Shown here: positions 43,368 through 51,607 of the stretch, piece by piece
Layout: each line of letters opens with the position of its first letter
How positions within the stretch are numbered: the stretch's first letter is position 1
Source of the DNA: Hyphomicrobiales bacterium
GTDB taxonomy: Bacteria > Pseudomonadota > Alphaproteobacteria > Rhizobiales > Rhizobiaceae
DNA length: 64,000 nucleotides
Assembly (NCBI GenBank): GCA_900468805.1
Contig: UEIF01000042.1
Coordinates: 1 to 64,000, forward strand
Direction: 5' to 3'
Notes under the pieces: model-generated
Database searches by the model: none
What the model was told of the DNA's origin: nothing
What the model saw: the letters and a program-made list of their open reading frames with translations, nothing else
Made by a program: the position numbers and the translations under genes

Positions 43368-44643
43368 TACAGTTGCGCTAAGCCCTGACATTGACGTGCT
43401 GATGAACGACATCGGCCGCAAGGCCAAGGCCGCCGCGCGACCATTGGGCTTTGCTTCCACCGATGCCAAGAACAAGGCTCTGAACGCCATGGCCGACGCC
43501 ATCCTGGCGAACAAGGCTCATATACTCACGGAAAACACCAAGGACTTGAAGGATGTGGCGGGCACCGCCATGCTCGCCTCCTTCATTGATCGCCTGACGC
43601 TGAACGACAAGCGCGTCACGGAAATGGCCGAAGGCATCCGCGCCATCGCCGCCCTTCCCGATCCTGTTGGCGAAGTGATTACCGCCTGGGATCGGCCGAA
43701 CGGCCTGAAGATCGAGCGCGTCCGCACGCCGCTCGGCGTCATCGGCGTGATCTTCGAAAGCCGGCCGAACGTGACGGCGGATGCCGGCGCGCTGTGCCTG
43801 AAGGCCGGCAATGCCGTGATCTTGCGCTGCGGTTCGGATTCGCGCCGTTCCTCGGCGGCCATCCATGCCTGCATGGTCGAGGGCCTGAAAGCCGTAGGCC
43901 TGCCGGAACATGCGATCCAGCTCGTGCCCGTCACCGACCGTGCCGCTGTCGGCGCCATGCTGCGCGGGCTTGATGGTGCAATCGACGTCATCGTGCCGCG
44001 CGGCGGCAAGAGCCTCGTTGCTCGCGTCCAGAGCGAGGCACGCGTACCGGTTTTCGCCCATCTCGAAGGCCTCTGCCATATCTATGTCGATGCATCAGCC
44101 GATATCGATATGGCGAAGAAGATCGTCGTCAATGCCAAGATGCGCCGCACCGGCGTCTGCGGCGCAGCCGAGACCCTGCTGGTCGACGGCGCCGCCATCG
44201 GAACGCACCTGACGCCGCTGATCGAGGCTCTCATTGAAGCCGGCTGCGAGGTCCGCGGCTCGGCCACGGTTCTCAAGGTCGTGCCGGGCCTGAAGCCTGC
44301 CACCGACGAAGACTGGTCGACCGAATATCTGGATGCCATCATTTCCGTTGCCGTCGTTGACGGCATTTCCGGCGCGATCGACCATATTCAGAAATATTCG
44401 TCGAACCATACCGAAGCCGTGCTTGCCGAAGACCCTGAGGTTGTCGAACGCTTCTTCACGGAGATCGACTCGGCCATCCTGCTGCACAACGCCTCCACCC
44501 AGTTTGCCGATGGAGGCGAATTCGGCATGGGTGCGGAGATCGGCATCGCCACCGGCAAGATGCATGCGCGTGGCCCTGTTGGCGTCGAGCAACTCACCTC
44601 CTTCAAATACCGCGTTCGCGGTCACGGACAGACGCGGCCCTGA
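43360..44643 (+). CDS. proA: Gamma-glutamyl phosphate reductase
   Basis: A 427-residue NADPH-dependent reductase, second step of proline synthesis, working on the unstable product of ProB. It shows RTPLGVIGVIFESRPNVTAD, PRGGKSLVARV, and the catalytic cysteine stretch AKMRRTGVCGAAETLLVD. Coding starts at ATG 43360 inside the end of proB, an 8-nt overlap. The nadD gene starts 2 bp after its stop. Confidence 0.97.
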   Translation: MLDTVALSPDIDVLMNDIGRKAKAAARPLGFASTDAKNKALNAMADAILANKAHILTENTKDLKDVAGTAMLASFIDRLTLNDKRVTEMAEGIRAIAALPDPVGEVITAWDRPNGLKIERVRTPLGVIGVIFESRPNVTADAGALCLKAGNAVILRCGSDSRRSSAAIHACMVEGLKAVGLPEHAIQLVPVTDRAAVGAMLRGLDGAIDVIVPRGGKSLVARVQSEARVPVFAHLEGLCHIYVDASADIDMAKKIVVNAKMRRTGVCGAAETLLVDGAAIGTHLTPLIEALIEAGCEVRGSATVLKVVPGLKPATDEDWSTEYLDAIISVAVVDGISGAIDHIQKYSSNHTEAVLAEDPEVVERFFTEIDSAILLHNASTQFADGGEFGMGAEIGIATGKMHARGPVGVEQLTSFKYRVRGHGQTRP

Positions 44644-44644
44644 C

Positions 44645-45280
44645 GTGACCACAGAGCATGTAGACCGGCGTTATCTCCGCATGCCGCATAGCGAACGCGG
44701 CATGATCGTCGGTCTATTCGGCGGCTCGTTCAATCCGCCGCATGAAGGCCACGGCCTAGTCGCCGAAATCGCCATCCGCCGCCTGGGCCTGGATCAGCTC
44801 TGGTGGATGGTGACTCCAGGCAATCCGCTGAAAAGCCGCAATCATCTGGCACCACTTTCGGAGCGTCTAGCGCGCAGCGAAAGCATCGCAACCGACCCGC
44901 ATATCAAGGTCACCGCCTTCGAACAGGCATTTGGTGTAAGCTACACGGCCAATACGCTTGCCCGCGTGAAGGCGCGCAATCCGCATGTGCATTTCATCTG
45001 GATCATGGGCGCCGACAGCCTGGAAAATTTCCATCGCTGGCAGAAATGGCAGAATATCGCGCGAACCTTCCCGATCGCTGTCATCGACCGGCCAGGCTCG
45101 ACGCTTTCTTACCTTTCCTCGAAAATGGCCAAGACCTTTGCCTTTGCCCGAATCGACGAAGATGATGCCCGTGTTCTTTGGAAGAAGCGGGCGCCCGCCT
45201 GGACCTTCATTCACGGTCCTCGCTCGACTTTGAGCTCGACAGCCATCCGCGACGGCAATCAGCACAAGGCCGCAGAATAA
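44645..45280 (+). CDS. nadD: Nicotinate-nucleotide adenylyltransferase
   Basis: A 211-residue enzyme adenylating nicotinate mononucleotide in NAD synthesis. The nucleotidyl-transferase signature is GLFGGSFNPPHEGH and the C-terminal motif STAIRDG (ISSTxIR type). The start is uncertain: GTG at 44645 gives the length I recall for rhizobial NadD and sits 2 nt after the proA stop; ATG at 44681 or 44702 are alternatives, since family homology begins at MIVGLFGG. The frame open further upstream only reads proA out of phase. Last gene of the obgE-proB-proA-nadD operon. Confidence 0.93.
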   Translation: MTTEHVDRRYLRMPHSERGMIVGLFGGSFNPPHEGHGLVAEIAIRRLGLDQLWWMVTPGNPLKSRNHLAPLSERLARSESIATDPHIKVTAFEQAFGVSYTANTLARVKARNPHVHFIWIMGADSLENFHRWQKWQNIARTFPIAVIDRPGSTLSYLSSKMAKTFAFARIDEDDARVLWKKRAPAWTFIHGPRSTLSSTAIRDGNQHKAAE

Positions 45281-45305
45281 ATCGGTTTGTTTGAAAGTTC
45301 CCAGA

Positions 45306-45426
45306 AATGAAAAGCCCGACGCGGGAGGAGGTGCGTCGGGCTTAAAACTTGATCGACAACTGGGAGGAGGAGTGTTGTCGATCCTATCGGACGGCTATGG
45401 GAGGAGGAGAAGCCGTCGGATGATTG
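45306..45426 (-). ncRNA. alpha-r14 (NfeR1)-type trans-acting small RNA
   Basis: Read on the minus strand, about 120 nt fold into three successive hairpins. Stems are GACGGCT/AGCCGTC (45390-45396 with 45411-45417), GATCGACAAC/GTTGTCGATC (45351-45360 with 45374-45383) and AAGCCCGACGC/GCGTCGGGCTT (45312-45322 with 45333-45343). Every loop carries CCTCCTCCC, complementary to Shine-Dalgarno sequences. The third hairpin is followed by TTTTCATTT and acts as terminator. Length, three hairpins and repeated anti-SD loops match the alpha-r14 family, whose S. meliloti member is NfeR1. It would block translation of several mRNAs by pairing near their start. The 5' end is estimated. Confidence 0.82.
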
Positions 45427-45730
45427 TCTTTTAGCACATTTGTTCAGAAGGTGAATATATACCGGTGCATTGCAGCAATGCACGAAATGCAAACCTCCGC
45501 GGAACAGATCGAATTCGCTGCCAGTTTAATCAGCAAAAACAGATTCATTCAAACTGACCGACCAGATCTCTTGCTGTTTGCCAAGCAGAAGCGCCACATT
45601 TTTGCCTCACGGCCTCTCGGTTTGGCTGGAGCCATGCACCTCACGAATGCGTGAACAGGCGGCCCCAGGAAATTGCGGCTCCGCTACCGTTATGTTTTAT
45701 GAAATACAACTCTAGCCAAAGCTCACACGC

Positions 45731-45754
45731 CGTTATATTCGTCTAAATATTTCG
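45731..45754 (+). promoter_or_regulatory. Putative ModE operator upstream of modA
   Basis: CGTTATAT at 45731-45738 and AATATTTCG at 45746-45754 form an imperfect palindrome resembling the CGTTATAT...ATATAACG ModE box. It lies 20 bp before the modA start. A modE gene is present at the far end of the locus. By-eye match with mismatches in the right half. Confidence 0.5.
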
Positions 45755-45774
45755 AACTTCGGAGTGAAGAAATC

Positions 45775-46566
45775 ATGCAGAGCCGCCGCCACTGGATGAA
45801 ACTGGCAACTGTCGCGATCTCGGCCATCTGGCTTGGCGCAGCAGCGCTTTCGACGCCTGCCGCAGCCGCGGAAAAGGTAACTGTCTTTGCCGCTGCAAGC
45901 CTGAAGGATGCGCTTGATGCCGCCAACGCGGCCTGGGCCAAGGAAAGCGGCAAGGAAGCCGTTGCCTCCTATGCAGCAAGCGGTGCGCTGGCCAAGCAGA
46001 TCGAAAATGCCGCCCCCGCTGACGTTTTCATTTCTGCCGACCTGAACTGGATGGATTACGTCGCCGATAAAAAACTGATCAAGCCGGACACACGCTCCAA
46101 CCTGCTCGGCAACCGCCTCGTCCTGGTCGCGGAAAACGGCAAGCAGAAGCCTGTCGAAATAAAGTCCGGCTTCGATCTCGCCGGCCTCATCGGCGACGGT
46201 AAACTCGCCATGGGTGAGCCGAAGTCGGTTCCGGCCGGCAAATACGGCCAAGCGGCGCTCGACAAGCTCGGCGTCTGGAAGTCTGTCGAAACCAAGGTTG
46301 CCTATTCGGAGAGCGTGCGCGCCGCCCTCGCCTTCGTTTCCCGCGGTGAAGCACCTTTCGGTATCGTTTACCAGACGGATGCCGCTGCCGATAAGGGCGT
46401 TGCGATCGTCGGCACCTTCCCGGCCGATTCCCACCCGCCGATCATCTATCCGATCGCTCTCCTCGCCGAGAGCAAGAATCCGGACGCCGTTGCCTATCTC
46501 GACTTCCTTAAGTCGGACAAGGCAGCCTCCTTCTTCACTGCACAGGGCTTCACCATCCTGAAATAA
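45775..46566 (+). CDS. modA: Molybdate-binding periplasmic protein
   Basis: A 263-residue molybdate/tungstate-binding protein. Signal peptide is LATVAISAIWLGAAALSTPA with cleavage near AAAAEKV. The mature protein begins KVTVFAAASLKDALD, the ModA hallmark; SYAASGALAKQIENAAPADV, LVLVAENG and APFGIVYQTDAAAD follow. It hands molybdate to ModB/ModC. A ModE-like box lies upstream, and a stable hairpin separates it from modB. Molybdate uptake supports nitrate reductase and, in symbiosis, nitrogenase. Confidence 0.97.
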   Translation: MQSRRHWMKLATVAISAIWLGAAALSTPAAAAEKVTVFAAASLKDALDAANAAWAKESGKEAVASYAASGALAKQIENAAPADVFISADLNWMDYVADKKLIKPDTRSNLLGNRLVLVAENGKQKPVEIKSGFDLAGLIGDGKLAMGEPKSVPAGKYGQAALDKLGVWKSVETKVAYSESVRAALAFVSRGEAPFGIVYQTDAAADKGVAIVGTFPADSHPPIIYPIALLAESKNPDAVAYLDFLKSDKAASFFTAQGFTILK

Positions 46567-46595
46567 TCCCGCAATCTGCGGTGAGAGCTTAGCGT

Positions 46596-46619
46596 GAAGG
46601 CTCGCTTCGGCGGGCCTTC
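46596..46619 (+). other. UUCG-loop hairpin between modA and modB
   Basis: GAAGGCTCGC and GCGGGCCTTC arms (one G-U pair) closed by a TTCG tetraloop, an extra-stable form. No T run follows, so it is unlikely to be a full terminator; it may protect the modA 3' end. Confidence 0.6.
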
Positions 46620-46642
46620 GATGTTTCGGGAGAAGACAACGT

Positions 46643-47344
46643 TTGAATATGTTCGGCTTGAGCGATGAGGAGTGGACGGCAATCCTGCTCAGCCTGCGCA
46701 TTTCCTTCGTCGCCACGGTGGCGGGCCTGCCACTCGGCATCCTCATCGCCCTGCTGCTCGCCCGCGGCCGCTTCTGGGGCAAGTCCATAGTGAACGGCAT
46801 CGTTCACCTGCCGCTGATCCTTCCACCTGTCGTCACCGGCTTCATCCTCCTCATCCTTTTCGGCCGGCGTGGCCCGATCGGTAGCCTGCTGGATCAATAT
46901 CTGGGTATCGTGCTCTCCTTCCGCTGGACGGGTGCGGCGCTCGCCTGCGGCGTTATGGGCTTTCCGTTGATGGTGCGCAGCATCCGCCTGTCCCTCGAGG
47001 CCGTCGACCGCAAGCTCGAGGAGGCGGCCGGTACACTCGGCGCGAGCCCGACATGGGTTTTCCTGACCATCACGCTGCCCCTGATCATTCCCGGCATCAT
47101 TGCCGGCATGATCCTCTGCTTTGCCAAGGCGATGGGCGAGTTCGGCGCCACCATCACCTTCGTCTCCAATATCCCGGGCGAAACGCAGACACTGTCTGCG
47201 GCCATCTATACCTTTACACAGGTGCCGGGCGGCGATGCGAATGCCATGCGGCTCACCCTCGTTTCCATCGTCATTTCCATGCTCGCGCTCCTCGCTTCGG
47301 AATTCCTTGCCCATCTCGCCGGCCGGAGGATCGATCCGGAATGA
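46643..47344 (+). CDS. modB: Molybdate ABC transporter permease
   Basis: A 233-residue inner-membrane permease with five to six helices. It starts NMFGLSDEEWTAILLSLRIS, contains LPLILPPVVTGFILLILFGR and the EAA loop EEAAGTLGASPTWVFLTITL. The frame opens with TTG at 46643 (GGGAGAAG 7 nt upstream); ATG at 46649 is the alternative. The stop overlaps the modC start as ATGA. It pairs with ModC. Confidence 0.96.
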   Translation: MNMFGLSDEEWTAILLSLRISFVATVAGLPLGILIALLLARGRFWGKSIVNGIVHLPLILPPVVTGFILLILFGRRGPIGSLLDQYLGIVLSFRWTGAALACGVMGFPLMVRSIRLSLEAVDRKLEEAAGTLGASPTWVFLTITLPLIIPGIIAGMILCFAKAMGEFGATITFVSNIPGETQTLSAAIYTFTQVPGGDANAMRLTLVSIVISMLALLASEFLAHLAGRRIDPE

Positions 47345-48411
47345 CGCTCATCGTCGAAGCAAGACATCGCCTCGGCGCCTTCGCACTCGATGCCGCCTTC
47401 ACCTCCGAGCGCGGCGTGACGGCGCTGTTCGGGCGATCCGGCTCCGGCAAGACCTCCATGATCCGCATCATCGCCGGCCTCACCCGACCGGCAGAAGGTC
47501 GTGTCCTGCTTGGTGGCGAGGTGCTGATGGATACGGCAAAGGGTACCTTTATTCCCCGTCACCGGCGCCGTTTCGGCTATGTCTTCCAGGAAGCGCGGCT
47601 CTTTCCGCACCTGAGCGTCCGGGCGAACCTCTCGTACGGCCGCTGGTTCGCGCCGAAATCCACACGCGCCGAAAATTTCGATCGCGTCGTCGACTTGCTC
47701 GGCATCGGTCAATTGCTCGCCCGCAGCCCTTCAAAGTTGTCGGGAGGCGAGAAGCAACGTGTGGCGATTGGCCGTGCACTTCTTTCCTCACCCCGTCTGC
47801 TCCTGATGGACGAGCCGTTGGCAGCACTGGACGAAGCCCGCAAGGCCGAAATTCTGCCCTATCTCGAGCGCCTGCGCGACGAGATGGATATTCCGATCGT
47901 CTATGTCAGCCACTCGATTGCCGAAGTAACGCGCCTAGCCAACAAGGTCGTCGTCATGCGCGACGGCAAGGTCGAAGCGGCCGGCCCCGCTGTAGATGTC
48001 CTCAGCCGCTCGTCACTTCTTCCGGAGGACCGGAAGGAAGCCGGTGCCGTGCTGGAGGGCACGGTCGAAAGCGTCGATCCCGCCAACCGAATCGCAACAG
48101 TGTTGCTGAAGGCGGGCAGACTCTATGTTCCAGGTGTCGCGCCTGCTGCTGGAAAGCCTGTGCGCATCCGTATCCCCGCGCGCGACGTGATGCTGGCAAC
48201 ACAGAAGCCGGAAGGATTGAGCGCTCTCAACATTTTGGCAGGAACCATCACGCAGGTGTCACCGGTGGAGGAGGGAACCGTCGAGATCCGCCTCGATTGC
48301 ACAGGCGACGCCATACTTTCGCGCATTACCGCGTTGTCCTGCGAGCGCCTGGGCCTGCATCCTGGCATGGCGGCCTTCGCGGTCATCAAGACGGTTGCGC
48401 TGGAAGGCTGA
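47341..48411 (+). CDS. modC: Molybdate ABC transporter ATPase
   Basis: A 356-residue ATPase. Walker A is GRSGSGKTS, signature LSGGEKQRVAIGRAL, Walker B LLLMDEPLAALD, switch VSHSIAEVTRL. The C-terminal 140 residues form a TOBE/Mop domain (SALNILAGTITQVSPVEEGT) that can bind molybdate, giving trans-inhibition in some ModC. ATG at 47341 overlaps the modB stop; a longer frame from 47053 is out-of-phase modB. Its stop abuts directly the stop of convergent modE. Confidence 0.96.
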   Translation: MTLIVEARHRLGAFALDAAFTSERGVTALFGRSGSGKTSMIRIIAGLTRPAEGRVLLGGEVLMDTAKGTFIPRHRRRFGYVFQEARLFPHLSVRANLSYGRWFAPKSTRAENFDRVVDLLGIGQLLARSPSKLSGGEKQRVAIGRALLSSPRLLLMDEPLAALDEARKAEILPYLERLRDEMDIPIVYVSHSIAEVTRLANKVVVMRDGKVEAAGPAVDVLSRSSLLPEDRKEAGAVLEGTVESVDPANRIATVLLKAGRLYVPGVAPAAGKPVRIRIPARDVMLATQKPEGLSALNILAGTITQVSPVEEGTVEIRLDCTGDAILSRITALSCERLGLHPGMAAFAVIKTVALEG

Positions 48412-48789
48412 TCAGCTTTGGCCTTCGTGCTGCAGATTGCGGTTGTTCTGCAGCCAGACGAGATCGTCGGCAAGACTGGCGCGCACCGTCTCTTCCATTT
48501 CGCGAAAGCGCGCCAGCAGTTCCTCCCCGAATGGCGTCAGCGCTGCTCCGCCACCCTTCTGGCCGCCGCGCTGCGACTCCACCACCGGTGCCTTGAACAT
48601 GCGGTTCATCTCGGCAACCAGCATCCATGCGCGGCGGTAGGACATGTCCATTGCCCGACCGGCCGCCGAGATCGAACCTGTCTCGCGGATATGCTCGAGC
48701 AGTTCCATCTTGCCGTGGCCGAGGCGATCGTCGTCGGGGAAGGTGATTCGCAGGACGGGTGTGAGCGGATTTTTGGTGGTTTCGGTCAT
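48412..48789 (-). CDS. modE: ModE-type molybdate regulator, DNA-binding domain only
   Basis: A 125-residue protein consisting of the ModE N-terminal winged helix (GHGKMELLEHIRETGSISAA, AMDMSYRRAWMLVAEMN, ESQRGGQKGGGAALTPFG). It lacks the C-terminal Mop domains that sense molybdate in E. coli ModE, so sensing must be different or absent; single-domain ModE forms are common in rhizobia. Its stop abuts modC exactly: modC ends at 48411 and modE at 48412. It probably binds the palindrome upstream of modA. Confidence 0.92.
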   Translation of the reverse strand: MTETTKNPLTPVLRITFPDDDRLGHGKMELLEHIRETGSISAAGRAMDMSYRRAWMLVAEMNRMFKAPVVESQRGGQKGGGAALTPFGEELLARFREMEETVRASLADDLVWLQNNRNLQHEGQS

Positions 48790-49028
48790 ATCGATCGGGA
48801 TTTGCAGAAGTCAGCGACACTTTACGCCCGACCGCTGACGCTGTACACAGCCCCTCCATCTCGACCGAGGGTCGAAATCTCGATTTCGTGACGCCAAATA
48901 CGGCTTTCGGCCGTTCGCGCGCTGCGCCGCGTCTTGAAACATTAATAGTTTGATGCCTATCTTAACCATGATCCGGTTCTATCGGATCTGTGTTGTGCAT
49001 GGTTTGTCATTCCAGGAAAGGGAAAGCA

Positions 49029-49442
49029 CTGACAACAGTACACGCCAAGGGAAAAACGCTGGCCGTTATCCCGAAGAGTGCAGAACGTGGCGCCGATGCC
49101 GCTGCCCGTGCTCTGGACGCCGTCCTCGTGAGCCTCGAGGATTCCAAAGCTGAAGATATCGTCACCATAAACATTGCCGGAAAATCGGCGCTGGGAGACT
49201 ATATGGTTGTCGTCTCCGGCCGCTCGAACAGGCATGTCATGGCGATCGCCGATCATCTTCTGACTGATCTCAAGGACGAGGGCTTCGGTACTGCCCGCGT
49301 CGAAGGTCAGGAAGGTGGTGACTGGATCCTGATCGACACCGGTGACATCATCGTGCATGTGTTCCGTCCCGAAATCCGCGAGTTCTATAACATCGAAAAG
49401 ATGTGGGCGGCTCCGGATATGGACGAAGAAACGCGGCACTGA
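49029..49442 (+). CDS. rsfS: Ribosomal silencing factor RsfS (Iojap)
   Basis: A protein of about 137 residues that binds L14 of the 50S subunit and blocks joining during starvation. The domain contains LEDSKAEDIVTINIAGKSAL, DYMVVVSGRSNRHVMAIADH, GDWILIDTGDIIVHVFRPE and FYNIEKMW. The start is not settled. CTG at 49029 has GGAAAGGGAAAG just upstream and gives LTTVHAKGKTLAV, a start like those of relatives; GTG at 48990 or ATG at 48999 would add 13 or 10 residues but place that sequence inside the coding region. rlmH follows. Confidence 0.9.
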   Translation: MTTVHAKGKTLAVIPKSAERGADAAARALDAVLVSLEDSKAEDIVTINIAGKSALGDYMVVVSGRSNRHVMAIADHLLTDLKDEGFGTARVEGQEGGDWILIDTGDIIVHVFRPEIREFYNIEKMWAAPDMDEETRH

Positions 49443-49560
49443 CAGGTAGCCAGGCATTCGTCCGGCGCCTGAAACGTGGTAACTGACCGGGCCGGCTTTC
49501 GATAGCCGGCCGGAAAGTCCACGCTGCGCTTCTAAAGCGCGGCATAGCAGGAGCGGAGGA

Positions 49561-50043
49561 ATGCGGATTGGTCTTTTTGCGGTGGGACGGCTGAAGTCCG
49601 GCCCCGAAAAGGATCTTGCGGCCCGTTATTTCGACCGTTTTGCGAAGGCCGGTCCCGCCGTCGGCCTCGAATTTTCTCGTATCGCCGAAGTGGCCGAAAG
49701 CCGCGCCTCAAATGCGGAGACCCGCAAGCGCGAGGAAGCGGCAATATTGCTGAAATCGCTTGCCGAAGGCAGTATCCTCGTTCTCCTCGACGAACGCGGT
49801 AAGGCGCTGGACAGCGAAGCCTTCGCCAATCTTCTGGGTGGCTATCGCGATCAGGGCAAGCGCGACCTGACGATCGCGATCGGCGGCGCCGACGGCCTTG
49901 ATCCTTCCCTCTACGACCGCGCCAACATGACGATCTGCCTTGGCAAGATGACATGGCCGCACCAGATTGTTCGCACGCTGATTGCCGAACAACTCTACCG
50001 CGCTGTCACCATCCTGTCCGGCCACCCCTATCATCGCGTTTGA
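49561..50043 (+). CDS. rlmH: 23S rRNA (pseudouridine-1915-N3) methyltransferase
   Basis: A 160-residue SPOUT methyltransferase acting on helix 69 of 23S rRNA in the 70S ribosome. It begins MRIGLFAVGRLKSGPEKDLA; ILVLLDERGKALDSEAFANL, TIAIGGADGLD (knot glycines) and MTWPHQIVRTLIAEQLYRA followed by GHPYH complete the family pattern. AGCGGAGGA lies just before the ATG. Standard neighbour of rsfS. Confidence 0.97.
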   Translation: MRIGLFAVGRLKSGPEKDLAARYFDRFAKAGPAVGLEFSRIAEVAESRASNAETRKREEAAILLKSLAEGSILVLLDERGKALDSEAFANLLGGYRDQGKRDLTIAIGGADGLDPSLYDRANMTICLGKMTWPHQIVRTLIAEQLYRAVTILSGHPYHRV

Positions 50044-50167
50044 TACAGCCGAAAATGGTCACGCAGCCGTGTTTTGCGTCCCGGCCCCTTCTCCTTCAAA
50101 CTTTCTGGTCAACAGCCCCAAATCAGCTTAGGTTCCGGGCGATTTGAACGAGTAAACCCCGACACGC

Positions 50168-51607
50168 ATGACGAGAGCTGCCCCCAAGCGATCCCGCCTG
50201 TTCCTGCCGGCCGTTGCCGCAGGGCTCGGCGCGGCCGCCATTGCCATTTCGGGAAACCCCTTTGCTGTAATGGCGCAGGATGCTCCGCCACCGCCCGCCG
50301 CTGCCGAAACAGCTGCTCCCGCAACACCCGCCGAACAGCAGCCGCCTGATCCTGCCGCTGAACTTGCGAAGAAGCGCGACGAGACGAGAACCCAGTTGGA
50401 AGCGCTATCGAAGACGATCAGCCTTTCCTCCGACAAGGTGACCGAGCTTCAAAGCAGCATCGGCAATCTGGAAAAGAGCACCGCGAGCATCCGCCAGGCG
50501 CTGATCGAATCCGCTGCGCGGCGCAAATCCCTGGAAGGCAAGATCCTCGAAAGCGAAAAGAAGCTCGCTGAGCTCGGCGTCAAGGAAGACGGCATCCGCC
50601 GCTCGCTGCACGAACGTCGCGGCGTCCTTGCTGAGGTTCTCGCCGCTCTCCAGCGCATGGGCCGCAACCCGCCGCCCGCCCTTCTCGTCAGCCCCGACGA
50701 TGCACTTGCCTCCGTTCGCAGCGCCATTCTGCTTGGCGCCGTAGTGCCGGGCATCCGCAACGAGACGGAAAAGCTGGCGGCTGATCTTGCCGGCCTTGCA
50801 GCACTGCAGGCGGCAAGCGCCAAGGAGAAGGAAGGCCTGACCACCACCATGGCAAACAGCCTGGAGGAGGAACGCCGCATGGACCTGCTGCTTGCCGAAA
50901 ACGACAAGCTCAGCCGCTCCAACGCAGCAGAGCTGGGAGCCGAAAAGCAGCGCTCAGAGGAGCTGGCGAGCAAAGCAACCACACTGGAAAGCCTCGTCGC
51001 CTCGATGGAGACGGAGATCGCGTCGGTGCGCGACGCCGCGGCCGCCGCCCGACAGGGGGAGGAGAACCGCAAGCTTCTGACGGACGAGCAGCGCGCCCAG
51101 GCAAAGGCCCTTGCCGACAGCGGTGTGCCCGATAAAAACCGCATTGCGCCCGCATATCCCTTCGGAGAATTGAAGGCGAAACTGGAGCTGCCTGTGGCAG
51201 GCGATACTCTGCGTCAATTCGGCGATGCCGACGGCACCGGACACGAGGCCATGGGAATGACGGTCGCGACCAACCCGGAAACGGTGGTGACGGCCCCTGC
51301 TGATGGGCTGGTGGTTTTTGCCGGTGCTTTCCGCAGCTATGGCCAGATGATCATCCTCGACGCTGGCAACGGATACCACCTGGTTCTTTCAGGCATGGAT
51401 ACGATCAACACCCGTCAGGGAAAATTTGTTTTCTCCGGCGAGCCCCTGGCCGTGATGGGTGCGAAAAGAGTGGCAAGCGCAACAGCATTGGCGCTGGAAA
51501 CAGATCGGCCAACGCTTTACATTGAGTTTCGAAAGGACGGTAAACCGGTCGATTCCCGACCGTGGTGGACCGCCAAAGACACTGGAAAGGCACGCAATGA
51601 TTCGTAG
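50168..51607 (+). CDS. EnvC-like murein hydrolase activator (degenerate M23)
   Basis: A 479-residue periplasmic protein: signal peptide region LFLPAVAAGLGAAAIAISGN, a Pro/Ala-rich linker, a long coiled coil from about 65 to 315, then a LytM/M23 fold. Catalytic positions look lost: where active M23 enzymes have HLHFEvR this reads TLYIEFR, and the first HxxxD region is changed to EAMGMTVATN. That fits EnvC/NlpD-type activators of amidases rather than an active endopeptidase. ctpA overlaps by 11 nt and the YibQ-like gene follows, as in envC-yibQ neighbourhoods. Confidence 0.88.
   Translation: MTRAAPKRSRLFLPAVAAGLGAAAIAISGNPFAVMAQDAPPPPAAAETAAPATPAEQQPPDPAAELAKKRDETRTQLEALSKTISLSSDKVTELQSSIGNLEKSTASIRQALIESAARRKSLEGKILESEKKLAELGVKEDGIRRSLHERRGVLAEVLAALQRMGRNPPPALLVSPDDALASVRSAILLGAVVPGIRNETEKLAADLAGLAALQAASAKEKEGLTTTMANSLEEERRMDLLLAENDKLSRSNAAELGAEKQRSEELASKATTLESLVASMETEIASVRDAAAAARQGEENRKLLTDEQRAQAKALADSGVPDKNRIAPAYPFGELKAKLELPVAGDTLRQFGDADGTGHEAMGMTVATNPETVVTAPADGLVVFAGAFRSYGQMIILDAGNGYHLVLSGMDTINTRQGKFVFSGEPLAVMGAKRVASATALALETDRPTLYIEFRKDGKPVDSRPWWTAKDTGKARNDS

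Noticed and set aside
44333..44644. Upstream extension of the nadD frame
   Set aside because: Out-of-phase reading of the proA end; NadD homology starts much later.
45424..45654. 76-codon plus-strand frame after the sRNA
   Set aside because: No ribosome binding site and AT-rich codons; probably noncoding promoter region of the sRNA and upstream DNA of modA.
48873..48888. Palindrome CGAAATCTCGATTTCG between modE and rsfS
   Set aside because: Symmetrical but matches no regulator motif I know, and short palindromes of this kind occur by chance; left without a call.
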